Source: Paenibacillus phoenicis (GTDB lineage: Bacteria > Bacillota > Bacilli > Paenibacillales > Paenibacillaceae). Taken from it: DNA of 64,000 nucleotides. The DNA is taken from contig NZ_JAYERP010000001.1 of assembly GCF_034718895.1 (NCBI RefSeq), positions 310,001 to 374,000 on the forward strand, read 5' to 3'. Of this stretch, positions 1 to 9,602 are shown piece by piece (positions within the stretch are counted from its first letter, which is position 1; each line of letters starts with the position of its first letter). A program made the position numbers and the translations under genes. The notes beneath the pieces were generated by a model. That model was not told where the DNA came from. It did not search any database and was given only the letters and a program-made list of their open reading frames with translations.

Positions 1-279
1 CCGGAACGGCCCCGGAACCGGCTCAACCAACCGGTCGAGGAATGCCTTGGCCTCGTCGGTCCAGAGATGGCGGCTCTTCTCAACCCAATAGTTCTGCCAA
101 TCCAGCTTCGACATGCCGTCCGCCTTCGGGAGCACTTTCAGGAATTTGCGGAACATAAAGTAACCGCCGATCGCCATCATGCCTAGCAGCACGAAGCCCC
201 AAAACGCAATACTGTTCATAAACCAGCGGTTTGGGCCTTGGGCGGTCAATATGTAAACGGTCGTTTGCAGCACATTCAT
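1..279 (-). CDS. DUF2621 (YneK-like) membrane protein, N-terminal part
   Basis: This gene reads leftwards off the window edge; about 93 residues are visible and the C-terminus is missing. The start is the ATG ending at 279, with GAGG a few bases upstream. A hydrophobic stretch at about residues 22-42 (FWGFVLLGMMAIGGYFMF) looks like a single membrane anchor. It is followed by the charged segment LDWQNYWVEKSRHLW, which I recall from the DUF2621/YneK proteins of Bacillus and relatives. The function of that family is not known. The next gene (nfo) is divergent. Family assignment is from memory of the motif and is moderately sure. Confidence 0.6.
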   Translation of the reverse strand, partial: MNVLQTTVYILTAQGPNRWFMNSIAFWGFVLLGMMAIGGYFMFRKFLKVLPKADGMSKLDWQNYWVEKSRHLWTDEAKAFLDRLVEPVPGPFR

Positions 280-319
280 CACCTCGGAACGGATTTCGCT
301 TTTCGCGAAAAATTCAGCT

Positions 320-349
320 ATTATGAAAAGTAGAAATTAAATCTTTCAA
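320..349 (-). promoter_or_regulatory. Candidate sigma-A promoter for the leftward gene
   Basis: On the minus strand TTGAAA (344-349) and CATAAT (320-325) are separated by 18 bases, about 45 bases upstream of the start codon. A 12-base palindrome TTTTCGCGAAAA (300-311) lies just downstream and could be an operator, although no regulator can be named. Confidence 0.4.
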
Positions 350-455
350 ATCAGAGATAATCAGCTAAAATTATACCTTATTTCTTTATTTATTTCAGCA
401 TTCAAGCTAAAATAGGTTTGTTTAGCGATTTAATGTCCAAAAGGGGGAAAACACT

Positions 456-1568
456 TTGCTGAAAATTGGTTCCCATGTTTCGTTCTCGGACAAGGGCCTG
501 CCCAGCGCTACGGCCGAGGCGGTGAGCTACGGCTCCAGCTCGTTCATGATATACACCGGGGCACCGCAAAACACGCGGCGTAAACCGATTGAATCGATGA
601 ATATTGAAGAAGGCAAAGCGGCGATGGAGCAAGCCGGGATCGGCGAAATCGTGGTCCATGCGCCTTATATTATCAATTTGGGTTCTTATAAATCCAACAC
701 CTATCAGCTCGCAGTTGACTTCCTGCAGGAGGAAATCCGCCGCACGCATGCGCTTGGTGTACGTAACATCGTGCTTCATCCCGGCGCTTTTACGGACAAG
801 GATGCCGAATATGGGGTGAACCGCATTGCAGAGGGACTAAACGAAGTCCTGAACGGAACCAACGAAACGGATGTGTGCATCGCCCTGGAAACGATGGCCG
901 GCAAAGGCACAGAGGTAGGGCGGAGCTTCGAGGAGATCGCGCAGATTATCGACAAAGTCCAACACAACGAGCGGTTAACGATCTGCCTCGATACCTGCCA
1001 TATCCATGATGCGGGGTACGATATTGTCAACGATTTGGACGGGGTACTGAAGAAGTTCGATGACACGATCGGATTAAAGCGGATTGAAGTCGTTCATATC
1101 AATGACAGCAAAAATCCGGTAGGCGCGGCCAAAGACCGCCATGCACCGATTGGCTCCGGCTGGATCGGATTCGAAGCGATCAATCGCGTTGTGCACCACG
1201 ATGCGCTGCAAGGCCGGCCGTTCATTCTGGAGACGCCTTGGGTCGGGAAGGATGCGAAGACGCAACGTCCGATGTACGAAGTGGAAATCGCGCTGCTGCG
1301 GGGGAACGTTGCCGAACGGTTTGGCGATGCCTTCCTGAGCGATGTGGAGCGTTTGGCTGACTTTTTCGCCAAGCAGGACATCCATTCGCGTTCCTTTGTG
1401 TTAGACACGTGGAATCTGCTCAAAAACGACGCCAAAGCGAAAAAAGCGGACCCGCGTGAACCGATGGAACGCTTATACGACCTTACCGTGGAAGCAAGCT
1501 TATTCCCGGATCTGACGGAAGAGCAGATCAACCATCGCCTGGTGGCCTGGTTCGCCAGCGGTAAATAA
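456..1568 (+). CDS. nfo: Endonuclease IV (AP endonuclease) with C-terminal extension
   Basis: Deoxyribonuclease IV cuts DNA 5' of abasic sites in base-excision repair, using a TIM-barrel active site with zinc ions. Metal-ligand motifs of the family are visible in order: [59 protein letters not shown] and FILETPW. Translation starts at TTG 456, seven bases after AAGGGGGA; no in-frame ATG precedes the conserved MLKIGSHVS start. The usual enzyme is about 280-300 residues; this one is 370. The extra ~80 residues after the barrel are rich in charged residues and have no domain I recognise. purU follows 40 bp downstream and is probably cotranscribed. Confidence 0.93.
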   Translation: MLKIGSHVSFSDKGLPSATAEAVSYGSSSFMIYTGAPQNTRRKPIESMNIEEGKAAMEQAGIGEIVVHAPYIINLGSYKSNTYQLAVDFLQEEIRRTHALGVRNIVLHPGAFTDKDAEYGVNRIAEGLNEVLNGTNETDVCIALETMAGKGTEVGRSFEEIAQIIDKVQHNERLTICLDTCHIHDAGYDIVNDLDGVLKKFDDTIGLKRIEVVHINDSKNPVGAAKDRHAPIGSGWIGFEAINRVVHHDALQGRPFILETPWVGKDAKTQRPMYEVEIALLRGNVAERFGDAFLSDVERLADFFAKQDIHSRSFVLDTWNLLKNDAKAKKADPREPMERLYDLTVEASLFPDLTEEQINHRLVAWFASGK

Positions 1569-1607
1569 GATATAGATAACACAAGAAGCAAGGGGATCGG
1601 AAGAACA

Positions 1608-2507
1608 ATGGATACACATGTCAAAACGGGCGGACAACCCGTAAAGCCTTATGAAAGCAATCGTGCGCGCATGCTGATTTCCTGTCCGGACGGACCGGGG
1701 ATCGTTGCGGCCGTATCCCGCTTCCTGTATGAGCATGGAGCGAATATCGTGCAATCGGACCAATATACGATGGACCCCGAGGGCGGGATGTTTTTTATGC
1801 GGATCGAATTTGATTTGGACGGATTGGACGGGCGGATCGACGCGCTCAAAAGCGATTTCGAAGCGATTGCTTCGCAGTTCCGGATGCAGTGGAACATCTA
1901 TCAGCTCAGCCGCAAAAAGAAGCTGGCCATCTTCGTGTCGAAGGAGGATCATTGCCTCGTCGAGCTGCTCTGGCAGTGGCAGGCCGGCGACCTGGACGCT
2001 GAAATCTCTATGGTGGTGAGCAACCATCCGGATATGAAGGAGTACGTCGAGTCGTTTGGGATTCCGTATTACCATATCCCTGTGACGCCGGAGACCAAAC
2101 ACGAAGCGGAGCAAAAGCAACTCGAGATCGTTAGCGGCAAGGTTGACCTGATCGTGCTGGCGAGATACATGCAAATTCTCTCTCCGGCCTTGATCGAGCC
2201 GTACCGCAATCGTTTGATCAACATCCACCATTCGTTCCTGCCTGCTTTTGTCGGGGGAAAACCGTACGCCCAAGCGTATAACCGCGGGGTAAAGATCATC
2301 GGTGCCACTGCGCATTACGTGACGGAGGAGCTGGATGGCGGCCCAATCATTGAGCAAGACGTGCAGCGTGTCAGCCACCGTGACGATGTGAGCGAGCTGA
2401 AGCGCATCGGCCGCACCATCGAACGGGTCGTGTTAGCCCGGGCAGTGAAATGGCATATCGAAGATCGGATTTTGGTGCATCAAAACAAGACGGTTGTGTT
2501 TAACTAA
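1608..2507 (+). CDS. purU: Formyltetrahydrofolate deformylase PurU
   Basis: PurU hydrolyses 10-formyl-THF to formate and THF, balancing the one-carbon pool and feeding formate to purine synthesis. The N-terminal ACT domain (about residues 18-95, starting MLISCPDGPGIVAAVS) precedes a GART-type formyl-transferase/hydrolase domain (about 105-295). The second domain has NIHHSFLPAFVGGKPYAQAY and the GATAHYVTEELDGGPII loop carrying active-site His and Asp residues. The length of 299 is normal. The ATG at 1608 has GGGGATCGGAAG upstream. A strong terminator follows, ending the nfo-purU unit. Confidence 0.95.
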   Translation: MDTHVKTGGQPVKPYESNRARMLISCPDGPGIVAAVSRFLYEHGANIVQSDQYTMDPEGGMFFMRIEFDLDGLDGRIDALKSDFEAIASQFRMQWNIYQLSRKKKLAIFVSKEDHCLVELLWQWQAGDLDAEISMVVSNHPDMKEYVESFGIPYYHIPVTPETKHEAEQKQLEIVSGKVDLIVLARYMQILSPALIEPYRNRLINIHHSFLPAFVGGKPYAQAYNRGVKIIGATAHYVTEELDGGPIIEQDVQRVSHRDDVSELKRIGRTIERVVLARAVKWHIEDRILVHQNKTVVFN

Positions 2508-2536
2508 CCGGCCGTGCAGTTTCCATTCGAGCAAAG

Positions 2537-2579
2537 AAAACCGGCATCCCAGACGGCTTGTCATGGGTGCCGGTTTTTT
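2537..2579 (+). terminator. Rho-independent terminator after purU
   Basis: An inverted repeat AAAACCGGCATCCCA / TGGGTGCCGGTTTT with a 12-base loop runs into six T residues, 30 bases after the purU stop. Confidence 0.85.
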
Positions 2580-2818
2580 GCTATGATTACGCTCCCCGTA
2601 ATACATAGTCACCGGCATAAACGGCGGATGAGTAACTAAATCAACTCAAAATATTTCATTCGCGAGAGAAGGTTTGGGAATAATGGTATGGAAAAGGGGA
2701 GAAGGAAGTGCTACAATAGATAAAGTCAAAATGATTTATTCAAAATGATTGTTTTGTAACCGCAGCGTTAAGGTTTCATGAGTTTCAAGATTTTTTCATC
2801 ATTAAGGAGGAAATACGA

Positions 2819-4843
2819 ATGCCACTTACAGACAACAATTCGATCGACAACCTCTCGATCACCACAATTCGTACGCTGGCGATCGACGCGATCGAAAAAG
2901 CGAAATCCGGTCATCCGGGCATGCCGATGGGCTCTGCTCCGATGGGTTATCAATTGTTCGCCAAAACGATGGTCCACAATCCAGACGAACCAACCTGGAT
3001 CAACCGCGACCGTTTTGTTTTGTCCGCCGGCCACGGTTCCATGCTGCTGTACAGCTTGCTGCACCTGTGCGGTTATGACCTTCCAATGGAAGAAATCAAG
3101 CAATTCCGTCAATGGGGCAGTAAAACGCCAGGCCATCCAGAGTATGGTCACACTGCAGGCGTTGATGCAACAACCGGTCCGCTGGGCCAAGGGTTGGCGA
3201 TGGCTGTAGGGATGGCGCTTGCCGAAACGCAACTGGCTGCGACCTATAATAAAGGCGATCTGAAAGTAATCGACCACTATACGTACGGCATCTGCGGCGA
3301 CGGCGACCTGATGGAAGGCGTAGCCAGCGAAGCCGCATCGCTTGCCGGCCACCTGAAGCTGGGCAAATTGATCTTCCTGTATGACTCCAACGACATCTCG
3401 CTGGACGGTAAGCTGAACCTCAGCTTCTCGGAAAACGTACGTCAACGCTTTGAAGCTTACGGCTGGCAAACGCTGCGCGTCGAAGACGGCAACGATCTGG
3501 CTGCGATCGAAGCGGCGATCGAAGAAGCGAAACGCGACACCGAACGCCCAACGCTGATCGAAGTGAAGACGATTATCGGCTACGGCAGCCCGAACAAGCA
3601 AGGGAAAGGCGGGCACGGCGGTACGCACGGCTCCCCGCTGGGACCTGAAGAAGCGAAGCTGACGAAAGAGAACTATAAATGGGTTTACGAAGAAGATTTC
3701 TATGTTCCCCAAGAAGTGCGCGAGCATTTTGCCAAAGTCAAAGAACGCGGTATTGCGGCATATCAAGCTTGGCAAGAAACGTTCAAGCAATATAAAGCAC
3801 AATATCCGGAGCTGGCTGCTCAATTCGAGCGTGCGATCGCTGGTGACCTGCCTTCCGGTTGGGATGCGAAGCTTCCGAAATACAGCCCTTCGGACAAAGC
3901 CGTTTCGACTCGCGTCGCTTCCGGTAACGCGCTGAACGGACTGGCTCCGAACGTGCCTCAGCTGCTGGGCGGCTCCGCTGACCTGGAAAGCTCGACGATG
4001 ACGCATCTGAACGACCTGGCCATGTATACGCCGGAAACCCGCGATGGCCGCAACCTGTACTTCGGCGTGCGCGAGTTCGGCATGGCTGCGGCGATGAACG
4101 GCATCATGCTGCACGGCGGCTTGAAAGTATTCGGCGGTACGTTCTTCGTGTTCACCGACTACCTGCGTCCAGCTGTACGCTTGTCCGCTCTGATGAAGCT
4201 GCCGGTGACTTACGTGCTGACACATGACAGTATCGCGGTTGGCGAAGACGGCCCAACGCATGAACCGATTGAACAACTAGCTTCCCTGCGCATCATCCCA
4301 GGCTTGACGGTAATCCGTCCGGCAGACGCCAACGAAACATCCGCAGCATGGGCTTATGCAGTAGAAAATAAAGCGAATCCGGTGGCCCTGGTGCTGACGC
4401 GTCAAAACCTGCCGATCCTGGAAAACACGGCTGAAAAAGCACGCGAAGGCGTGAAGCGCGGCGGTTACGTTGTATCCGATGCGAAGGACGGCAAGCCGGT
4501 GGCTCAGATCATTGCTACAGGCTCTGAAGTTCAGCTGGCGATCAAAGCCCAAGCCGCATTGGCTGAAGAGGGCATCCATGTACGCGTCATCAGCTTGCCA
4601 AGCTGGGATCTGTTTGACAAGCAAGATCAAGCTTACAAGGACTCCGTCATCCTGCCGGATGTCAAAGCCCGCGTAGCCGTAGAAATGGCGCATCCATTTG
4701 GTTGGGAACGTTTTGTCGGCGAGAAAGGCTCGGTCATCGGCATCGACAAGTTCGGGGCATCCGCGCCTGGCGACAGAGTGATCGAAGAGTACGGCTTTAC
4801 GGTTGAGAACGTCGTTAGCCACGTGAAAGCTCAATTGAAATAA
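2819..4843 (+). CDS. tkt: Transketolase
   Basis: Transketolase is the TPP-dependent enzyme that moves two-carbon units in the non-oxidative pentose phosphate pathway. The 674-residue length is typical. Visible marks are [10 protein letters not shown] near residue 28, the TPP-binding [13 protein letters not shown] (about 160-172), the pyrimidine-domain segment [20 protein letters not shown] region near 410-425, and [18 protein letters not shown] near 470. The ATG is preceded by AAGGAGGAA, one of the strongest ribosome binding sites here. The gene stands alone: the terminator of purU is upstream and a hairpin follows the stop. Confidence 0.97.
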   Translation: MPLTDNNSIDNLSITTIRTLAIDAIEKAKSGHPGMPMGSAPMGYQLFAKTMVHNPDEPTWINRDRFVLSAGHGSMLLYSLLHLCGYDLPMEEIKQFRQWGSKTPGHPEYGHTAGVDATTGPLGQGLAMAVGMALAETQLAATYNKGDLKVIDHYTYGICGDGDLMEGVASEAASLAGHLKLGKLIFLYDSNDISLDGKLNLSFSENVRQRFEAYGWQTLRVEDGNDLAAIEAAIEEAKRDTERPTLIEVKTIIGYGSPNKQGKGGHGGTHGSPLGPEEAKLTKENYKWVYEEDFYVPQEVREHFAKVKERGIAAYQAWQETFKQYKAQYPELAAQFERAIAGDLPSGWDAKLPKYSPSDKAVSTRVASGNALNGLAPNVPQLLGGSADLESSTMTHLNDLAMYTPETRDGRNLYFGVREFGMAAAMNGIMLHGGLKVFGGTFFVFTDYLRPAVRLSALMKLPVTYVLTHDSIAVGEDGPTHEPIEQLASLRIIPGLTVIRPADANETSAAWAYAVENKANPVALVLTRQNLPILENTAEKAREGVKRGGYVVSDAKDGKPVAQIIATGSEVQLAIKAQAALAEEGIHVRVISLPSWDLFDKQDQAYKDSVILPDVKARVAVEMAHPFGWERFVGEKGSVIGIDKFGASAPGDRVIEEYGFTVENVVSHVKAQLK

Positions 4844-4854
4844 TTTTAGTGTAA

Positions 4855-4889
4855 GTTCAACAAGTCGGGTTAAGGCCGACTTGTTGAAC
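4855..4889 (+). terminator. 14-bp perfect hairpin after tkt, without a T tract
   Basis: GTTCAACAAGTCGG pairs perfectly with CCGACTTGTTGAAC around a 7-base loop, 12 bases after the tkt stop. No T run follows on either strand, so it may be a 3'-end stabilising hairpin or an atypical terminator. ppnP starts 36 bases later, so read-through is possible. Confidence 0.5.
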
Positions 4890-4924
4890 AACCTCTTGTT
4901 AGGGGATGGAAGGGAGAGGGGAAC

Positions 4925-5254
4925 GTGACCCAGCAACTGCAAAATGTGACTGTAGATAAGCAAGCCAACATCTATTTCGACGGCAAAGTCACGAGCCGGA
5001 CCGTATGGCTTCCAGACGGAAGCAAACTGACGCTGGGGATCATGCTCCCCGGGGAGTACGAATTCGGCACGGATTCGCTGGAAGTGATGGACATCTTGTC
5101 CGGGGACCTGAAGGTGCTGCTTCCGGGCGAAACGCTGTGGCGCGAAATTAGCGGGCGTGGAACGTTCACCGTTCCCGCCAAGTCTTCCTTCAAGCTGGAG
5201 GTGCGCAGCGTCACCGATTACTGCTGCTCCTACGGGGCAGGAGCCGAGGCGTAG
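4925..5254 (+). CDS. ppnP: Pyrimidine/purine nucleoside phosphorylase PpnP
   Basis: This 109-residue single-domain cupin matches the PpnP (YaiE, former DUF1255) family, which phosphorolyses a broad range of nucleosides to free base and ribose 1-phosphate. Family marks are KVTSRTVWLPDGSKLTLGIMLPGEYEF and the closing stretch FTVPAKSSFKLEV...DYCCSY. The start is GTG 4925 after GGAAGGGAGAGGGGAAC. Following transketolase is a plausible metabolic link because ribose phosphate enters the pentose phosphate pathway, but the pairing could be chance. Confidence 0.88.
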   Translation: MTQQLQNVTVDKQANIYFDGKVTSRTVWLPDGSKLTLGIMLPGEYEFGTDSLEVMDILSGDLKVLLPGETLWREISGRGTFTVPAKSSFKLEVRSVTDYCCSYGAGAEA

Positions 5255-5276
5255 CAGCCTCCTGGCGGGATAACCA

Positions 5277-5323
5277 AAAAGGCAGGTATCAGCGAATGAA
5301 CGACAACGCTGAACCTGCCTTTA
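5277..5323. terminator. Bidirectional terminator between convergent genes
   Basis: AAAGGCAGGTATCAGCG pairs with CGCTGAACCTGCCTTT (one mismatch region) around a 12-base loop. Poly-A on the left and TTTA on the right allow use by ppnP and by the leftward dehydrogenase gene. Confidence 0.75.
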
Positions 5324-5353
5324 TGTTCCTCTCCTGTTGGAGCGGCTTTCTGA

Positions 5354-6250
5354 TTATTCGCCGATTTGCTTGCCAATCCAGGCTTCATACACTTTGACGA
5401 TGGAGGAGAGGTCCTCATCGCCGAAGCCTTGGGTTTGCCCCGCTTGGAACAGGCTCTTGGCCAGGTTCAGCATCGGGGCCGGGATGCCGGAGCCGTCGGT
5501 TAGCGCAGACGCGAGCTTCAAGTCTTTGAGCATCAACGCCAGCGAGAATTGATTCGTAAAATCATGCTCTATGATTTTGCGGCCTTTGAGCTCTGCGGCT
5601 TTACTGCCGGCGGAGCCCAGCTGCACGAGCTCCAGGAAGCGGTCGGCCGGCAGACCCGACTTGGCGGCGATCGCAAAGCCTTCGGCCAGCGCCAGGTTGT
5701 TGATGCCAACGATGGTGTTGTGGGCCAGCTTGGCGACGGCGCCGCTGCCGTTGTCACCCATGTGCAGCACTTTTTTGCCCATCGTGTCAAACAGATCCGT
5801 TACTTGCGCCAGCGTCTCCGCCGAGCCGCCGACCATAAAGACGAGCGTGCCGTCGATCGCTGCCGGCGAGCTCCCGGTGACCGGGGCGTCAAGGAACGCG
5901 CCGCCAAGTGCGGCTACCTGTTTAGCCAGACGTTGCACGAGCGCCGGTGAGATGGTGGAGCAGTCGATGACGGTCGTTCCGGGCCGGATTCCGGCTAAGA
6001 CGCCGTTTTCCCCTTCGTATACTTCAGCGATGGAATCATCGTTGCTGACCATGGTGATGACAACGTCCGCTCCGGCGGCGGCTTCCTTTGGTGAAGGGGC
6101 TACGGCGGCACCCAATTCGGCTAACGGCGCTGCTTTAGAGGCGGTCCGGTTAAATACTGTTACAGGATAACCTGCGCGAAGCAGGTTCGAAGCCATCGGT
6201 GCACCCATCGTCCCGAGGCCGATAAATCCGATTGTTTTCAAGTTCGTCAC
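5354..6250 (-). CDS. NAD(P)-dependent beta-hydroxyacid dehydrogenase
   Basis: The protein belongs to the 3-hydroxyisobutyrate dehydrogenase / tartronate semialdehyde reductase family. It has the Rossmann motif GFIGLGTMGAPMASNLL at the N-terminus, the substrate-binding signature FLDAPVTGSSPAAIDGTLVFMVGG (near 120-145) and the catalytic-lysine helix GSGAVAKLAHNTIVGINNLALAEG (near 170-190). The GTG ending at 6250 gives 298 residues and has GGGAAG upstream. An ATG ending at 6277 would add nine residues of no family character. Which hydroxyacid it oxidises cannot be read from the sequence. It is monocistronic and convergent with ppnP. Confidence 0.85.
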   Translation of the reverse strand: MTNLKTIGFIGLGTMGAPMASNLLRAGYPVTVFNRTASKAAPLAELGAAVAPSPKEAAAGADVVITMVSNDDSIAEVYEGENGVLAGIRPGTTVIDCSTISPALVQRLAKQVAALGGAFLDAPVTGSSPAAIDGTLVFMVGGSAETLAQVTDLFDTMGKKVLHMGDNGSGAVAKLAHNTIVGINNLALAEGFAIAAKSGLPADRFLELVQLGSAGSKAAELKGRKIIEHDFTNQFSLALMLKDLKLASALTDGSGIPAPMLNLAKSLFQAGQTQGFGDEDLSSIVKVYEAWIGKQIGE

Positions 6251-6576
6251 CAACTTCCCATAAGAATTGAACATCATTTAATTATTTTAGCACGGGTTGT
6301 GGAAACCTGTATATTGTGCCCTTGTCATCGCTGGGAAATTACAGTATCCTAGGTTTAAGTTATTTGAGGCGGCGTTCAGCCCGGGTTTTTTAAGATATCA
6401 GAAAGTATAAACTTCGGGGCATTGGCATCCTGATATCGCAAGAAAAACTTCCGCTAAACGCGGTCTGTCTACTTTGAATGTACGTCGATAGACGTTTTTC
6501 TTACCAGACAGTATTGAACGTTTCCTCTTGGATAGGGCCAGTTAAGATAAATATTAGACGGAGGAGAGTATCAGCT
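6251..6576. other. Intergenic region between the dehydrogenase and pgi
   Basis: About 325 bases without a credible gene. It holds the divergent promoters of the two flanking genes, but I could not single out a convincing -35/-10 pair for pgi. GATATCAG (about 6394) and CTGATATC (about 6430) form an 8-bp inverted repeat around ~30 bases. No known RNA motif was recognised. Confidence 0.4.
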
Positions 6577-7932
6577 ATGTCCAAAAAAGTGACTTTTGAC
6601 TACAGTAACGCCCTGCAATTCGTTGGACAACATGAAATCGATTATTTTGCCGAGCCTGTTCGCGTTGCTCATGAGCAATTACATAATGGCACCGGGGCAG
6701 GTTCCGACTTCCTGGGTTGGATCAACCTGCCGACCGATTATGATAAAGAAGAGTTCACCCGCATTAAGAAGGCTGCGGCCAAAATCCAAAGCGATTCCGA
6801 TGTCCTGATCGTCATCGGGATCGGCGGCTCCTACCTGGGTGCGCGCGCCGCAATCGAATCGCTGTCCCATTCGTTCTATAACCTCTTGCCGAAGGACAAG
6901 CGTAAGACGCCGGAAATTTATTTTGCCGGGAACAACATCAGCTCCACTTACGTGAATCACTTGCTTGAACTGATCGAAGGCAAAGACTTCTCCGTGAACG
7001 TCATCTCCAAATCGGGGACGACCACGGAGCCGGCGATCGCTTTCCGTATTTTCCGTGCGGCATTAGAGAAGAAGTACGGCAAGGAAGAAGCGCGCAAACG
7101 CATTTACGCGACGACCGACAAAGCGAGAGGTGCCTTGAAGAAGCTGGCTACCGAAGAAGGCTACGAAACATTTGTGATTCCGGACGACGTTGGTGGACGT
7201 TATTCCGTATTAACTGCGGTTGGCCTGTTGCCGATTGCGACTGCAGGTATTAATATTGAAGAAATGATGCAAGGCGCTGCCGACGCGGCGAAGGAATTCA
7301 GCAACCCGAACTTGGCAGAGAACGCAAGCTACCAATATGCGGCTGTCCGGAACGCTTTGTACCGGAAAGGGAAAGTCACGGAAATTCTCGTGAACTACGA
7401 GCCTTCCCTCCACTACGTATCGGAATGGTGGAAGCAGCTGTACGGTGAAAGTGAAGGTAAGGATTACAAAGGTATCTATCCGGCATCGGTTGATTTCTCC
7501 ACCGATTTGCACTCCATGGGCCAATTTATCCAAGAGGGCAACCGGAACATCTTTGAAACAGTCATTCAAGTAACAGAGGTGCCTAGCCACATCACGATCG
7601 AATCCGATCCGGCGGACTTGGACGGCTTGAACTTCCTGGCCGGCAAAACGCTGGACTTCGTGAACAAGAAGGCGTTCCAAGGTACGCTGTTGGCGCATAC
7701 GGATGGTCAAGTACCTAACTTGGTTGTCAATGTGCCGGATTTGACACCGTACTCCTTTGGTTACCTGGTGTATTTCTTTGAAAAAGCCTGCGGTATCAGC
7801 GGATATCTGCTGGGCGTAAATCCGTTCGACCAACCGGGTGTAGAAGCGTACAAGAAGAACATGTTTGCGCTCCTTGGCAAACCGGGGTACGAGAAGGAAA
7901 AGGCCGAACTCGAAGCGCGTCTTTCCAAGTAA
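6577..7932 (+). CDS. pgi: Glucose-6-phosphate isomerase
   Basis: Pgi interconverts glucose 6-phosphate and fructose 6-phosphate. The 451-residue length is that of the Bacillus-type enzyme. Signatures seen are [11 protein letters not shown] (about 79-89), the sugar-phosphate loop [12 protein letters not shown] (about 143-154), [17 protein letters not shown] (about 205-221) and [14 protein letters not shown] near the C-terminus. The ATG at 6577 follows GGAGGAG; the reading frame is open further upstream to 6478 but that part has no family similarity. Confidence 0.97.
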   Translation: MSKKVTFDYSNALQFVGQHEIDYFAEPVRVAHEQLHNGTGAGSDFLGWINLPTDYDKEEFTRIKKAAAKIQSDSDVLIVIGIGGSYLGARAAIESLSHSFYNLLPKDKRKTPEIYFAGNNISSTYVNHLLELIEGKDFSVNVISKSGTTTEPAIAFRIFRAALEKKYGKEEARKRIYATTDKARGALKKLATEEGYETFVIPDDVGGRYSVLTAVGLLPIATAGINIEEMMQGAADAAKEFSNPNLAENASYQYAAVRNALYRKGKVTEILVNYEPSLHYVSEWWKQLYGESEGKDYKGIYPASVDFSTDLHSMGQFIQEGNRNIFETVIQVTEVPSHITIESDPADLDGLNFLAGKTLDFVNKKAFQGTLLAHTDGQVPNLVVNVPDLTPYSFGYLVYFFEKACGISGYLLGVNPFDQPGVEAYKKNMFALLGKPGYEKEKAELEARLSK

Positions 7933-7963
7933 TATAGGTAATTTCTATTAAATGTTTATCAGC

Positions 7964-8009
7964 GCCAGAAGCAGTTCACCGGCAAGTTCCGGAGGAGCTG
8001 CTTCTTGGC
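7964..8009 (+). terminator. Hairpin between pgi and yvyE
   Basis: GCCAGAAGCAGTTC and GAGCTGCTTCTTGGC pair over most of their length around a ~17-base loop. No T run follows, so it may be only a weak terminator or a stabilising structure. Confidence 0.4.
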
Positions 8010-8031
8010 ACATTCATAAGGATGGTCTCAT

Positions 8032-8664
8032 ATGCTAGAAAAGTACAAGACGGTCAGGCAATCCGGAGAAAAGGAAATCGTCATCAAGAAATCAAGGTTT
8101 ATCGGGCACGTGAAGCCGGTGGAAACCGAAGCTGAGGCGCTCCAGTTTATCGAGGAAATCAAGAAGAAGCATTGGAACGCTACGCACAACTGTTCCGCTT
8201 ATATGATCGGGGAACGGGACGAAATCCAGAAGCAATCAGACGACGGAGAGCCAAGCGGTACGGCCGGGAAGCCGATTTTGGAGGTGATCAAAAATCAGGG
8301 CCTCAAGAACGTGGCAATCGTCGTAACCCGGTATTTTGGCGGGATTATGCTGGGGGCGGGCGGCCTCATCCGTGCGTACACCGACGGAGCTGTCGCAGCG
8401 CTCGAAGCAGGAGAAGTGATCACCCGCGTATTGCATCAAGAAGTGTTTGTTGAACTGGATTACACCTGGCTGGGCAAAGTGGAGAATGAACTGCGGAACC
8501 GTGGCATCCGTAAGGGAGAGACGGTGTTTGCGGATAAGGTGACATTATGCTGTCTGCCGCTTCATCCGGAGGCAAGCGCCTTCATGGATTGGATGACCGA
8601 TTTGACGGGGGGTCAGGCCGTGATGACGGAAGGTGACAAGGTTTATTTTATTGAAGGGGAATAA
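8032..8664 (+). CDS. yvyE: YigZ/IMPACT family protein (YvyE)
   Basis: The 210-residue protein has the UPF0029/IMPACT N-terminal domain: KKSRFIGHVKPVETEAEA, HNCSAYMIG, SDDGEPSGTAGKPIL and VVTRYFGGIMLGAGGLIRAY. A ferredoxin-like C-terminal domain follows (about 140-205). IMPACT proteins modulate translation stress kinases in eukaryotes; the bacterial role is not settled. The ATG at 8032 has AAGGATGG upstream. A TetR gene follows after 5 bp and is most likely cotranscribed. Confidence 0.88.
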   Translation: MLEKYKTVRQSGEKEIVIKKSRFIGHVKPVETEAEALQFIEEIKKKHWNATHNCSAYMIGERDEIQKQSDDGEPSGTAGKPILEVIKNQGLKNVAIVVTRYFGGIMLGAGGLIRAYTDGAVAALEAGEVITRVLHQEVFVELDYTWLGKVENELRNRGIRKGETVFADKVTLCCLPLHPEASAFMDWMTDLTGGQAVMTEGDKVYFIEGE

Positions 8665-8669
8665 GGCCT

Positions 8670-9266
8670 ATGGCAAGAAGAGCAGTTGATCAGGAGTTGT
8701 CGAGAGAAAGAATTATGGAAGCGGCCCGTCATTTGTTCATTACCAAAGGGTACCGCGGAATATCCATGAGGAGCATCGGTCAGCATTTGGGATACAGCCA
8801 CGGCTCGCTATATTATCACTTCAAGGAAAAGGCCGAATTGTTTTACGCCATCGTGGTAAAAGATTTCGAGTCGCTTACCCACCTGTGCGAGCAAGTGACA
8901 AAACGACCGCCAGCCGACGGGCTCACCAAAGCGGAACAGCTGATGCTGGAGTTTATCAAATTCGGCTTGGAGCATCCGCACCAATACGAAATCATGTTTA
9001 TGCTCAGGGATGAGGAGATCCTAGCATACTGTCGCAACGAACAAGCTAAATGTTTTAATATGTTCGAGTCGCTCATTCGCAGTTTTCTGCAGGAAGAGAA
9101 GCATCCGCTGGAGAAGCATCCGTCTCTTCCGCTCAGTATGTTTTTGGGTATGCATGGATTTATCTCTTACTACATCCAAGATCGGCTGACCTTTGAAGAG
9201 ATTAAGCCGGCTGCTGTCGCCCACGTAAAGTTGTTAAGCCACAGCGTTTACCGTATAACGTCATAA
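8670..9266 (+). CDS. TetR/AcrR family transcriptional regulator
   Basis: The N-terminal helix-turn-helix (about residues 12-58) has the family pattern RIMEAARHLFITKGYRGISMRSIGQHLGYSHGSLYYHFKEKAELF. The C-terminal ligand domain (about 80-195) is not assignable to a ligand. The gene lies 5 bp after yvyE, so the two are probably one transcript. The target may be elsewhere: no palindrome stands out in the adjacent gaps. Confidence 0.85.
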   Translation: MARRAVDQELSRERIMEAARHLFITKGYRGISMRSIGQHLGYSHGSLYYHFKEKAELFYAIVVKDFESLTHLCEQVTKRPPADGLTKAEQLMLEFIKFGLEHPHQYEIMFMLRDEEILAYCRNEQAKCFNMFESLIRSFLQEEKHPLEKHPSLPLSMFLGMHGFISYYIQDRLTFEEIKPAAVAHVKLLSHSVYRITS

Positions 9267-9340
9267 GGCGTTTTTGTTTTCACTTTGCACTTTATCCAAT
9301 TACACCAGTATAGCATCAATACTTTATAACACTAATTGAC

Positions 9341-9386
9341 AAAACCGGCCATTCCGAGCTGAAGTTCATCGGGAAGTGCCGGTTTT
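9341..9386 (+). terminator. Terminator downstream of the TetR gene
   Basis: AAAACCGGC (9341-9349) pairs with GCCGGTTTT (9378-9386), with further imperfect pairing inside. It lies about 75 bases after the TetR stop. Confidence 0.65.
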
Positions 9387-9445
9387 CGTTTGGGTTTTGG
9401 CGAAAAAAAGCCGTACTCCCCGCTTGGTTGCTACTTTTTTTCAGA

Positions 9446-9474
9446 TTGACGGAATGCCTAGGGTTTGGTAATCT
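9446..9474 (+). promoter_or_regulatory. Weak candidate promoter for the CysA-like gene
   Basis: TTGACG (9446-9451) is a good -35 element. TAATCT, 17 bases downstream, is a poor -10. The rest of the 9267-9602 gap holds only the terminator above; I see no S-box (SAM) riboswitch or T-box. Confidence 0.3.
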
Positions 9475-9602
9475 ATTCTTAACATTAATCCAAGTAAATT
9501 TATCAGAATTCAACGAATGATTGAACGGATTCGGGCAGCATTGAGAGGAACGGCAGCAACTTGACTTGGGCTTTCGAAACTGGAAAGGATGTGGGGTTTG
9601 GC

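Noticed and set aside
2768..4276. Long minus-strand open frame (502 codons) opposite transketolase
   Set aside because: It is the antisense shadow of tkt; its translation has no family likeness and no ribosome site, and tkt is unmistakable on the other strand.
9267..9602. S-box (SAM) riboswitch before the CysA-like gene
   Set aside because: None of the conserved S-box blocks were found; only a terminator and a weak promoter are visible.
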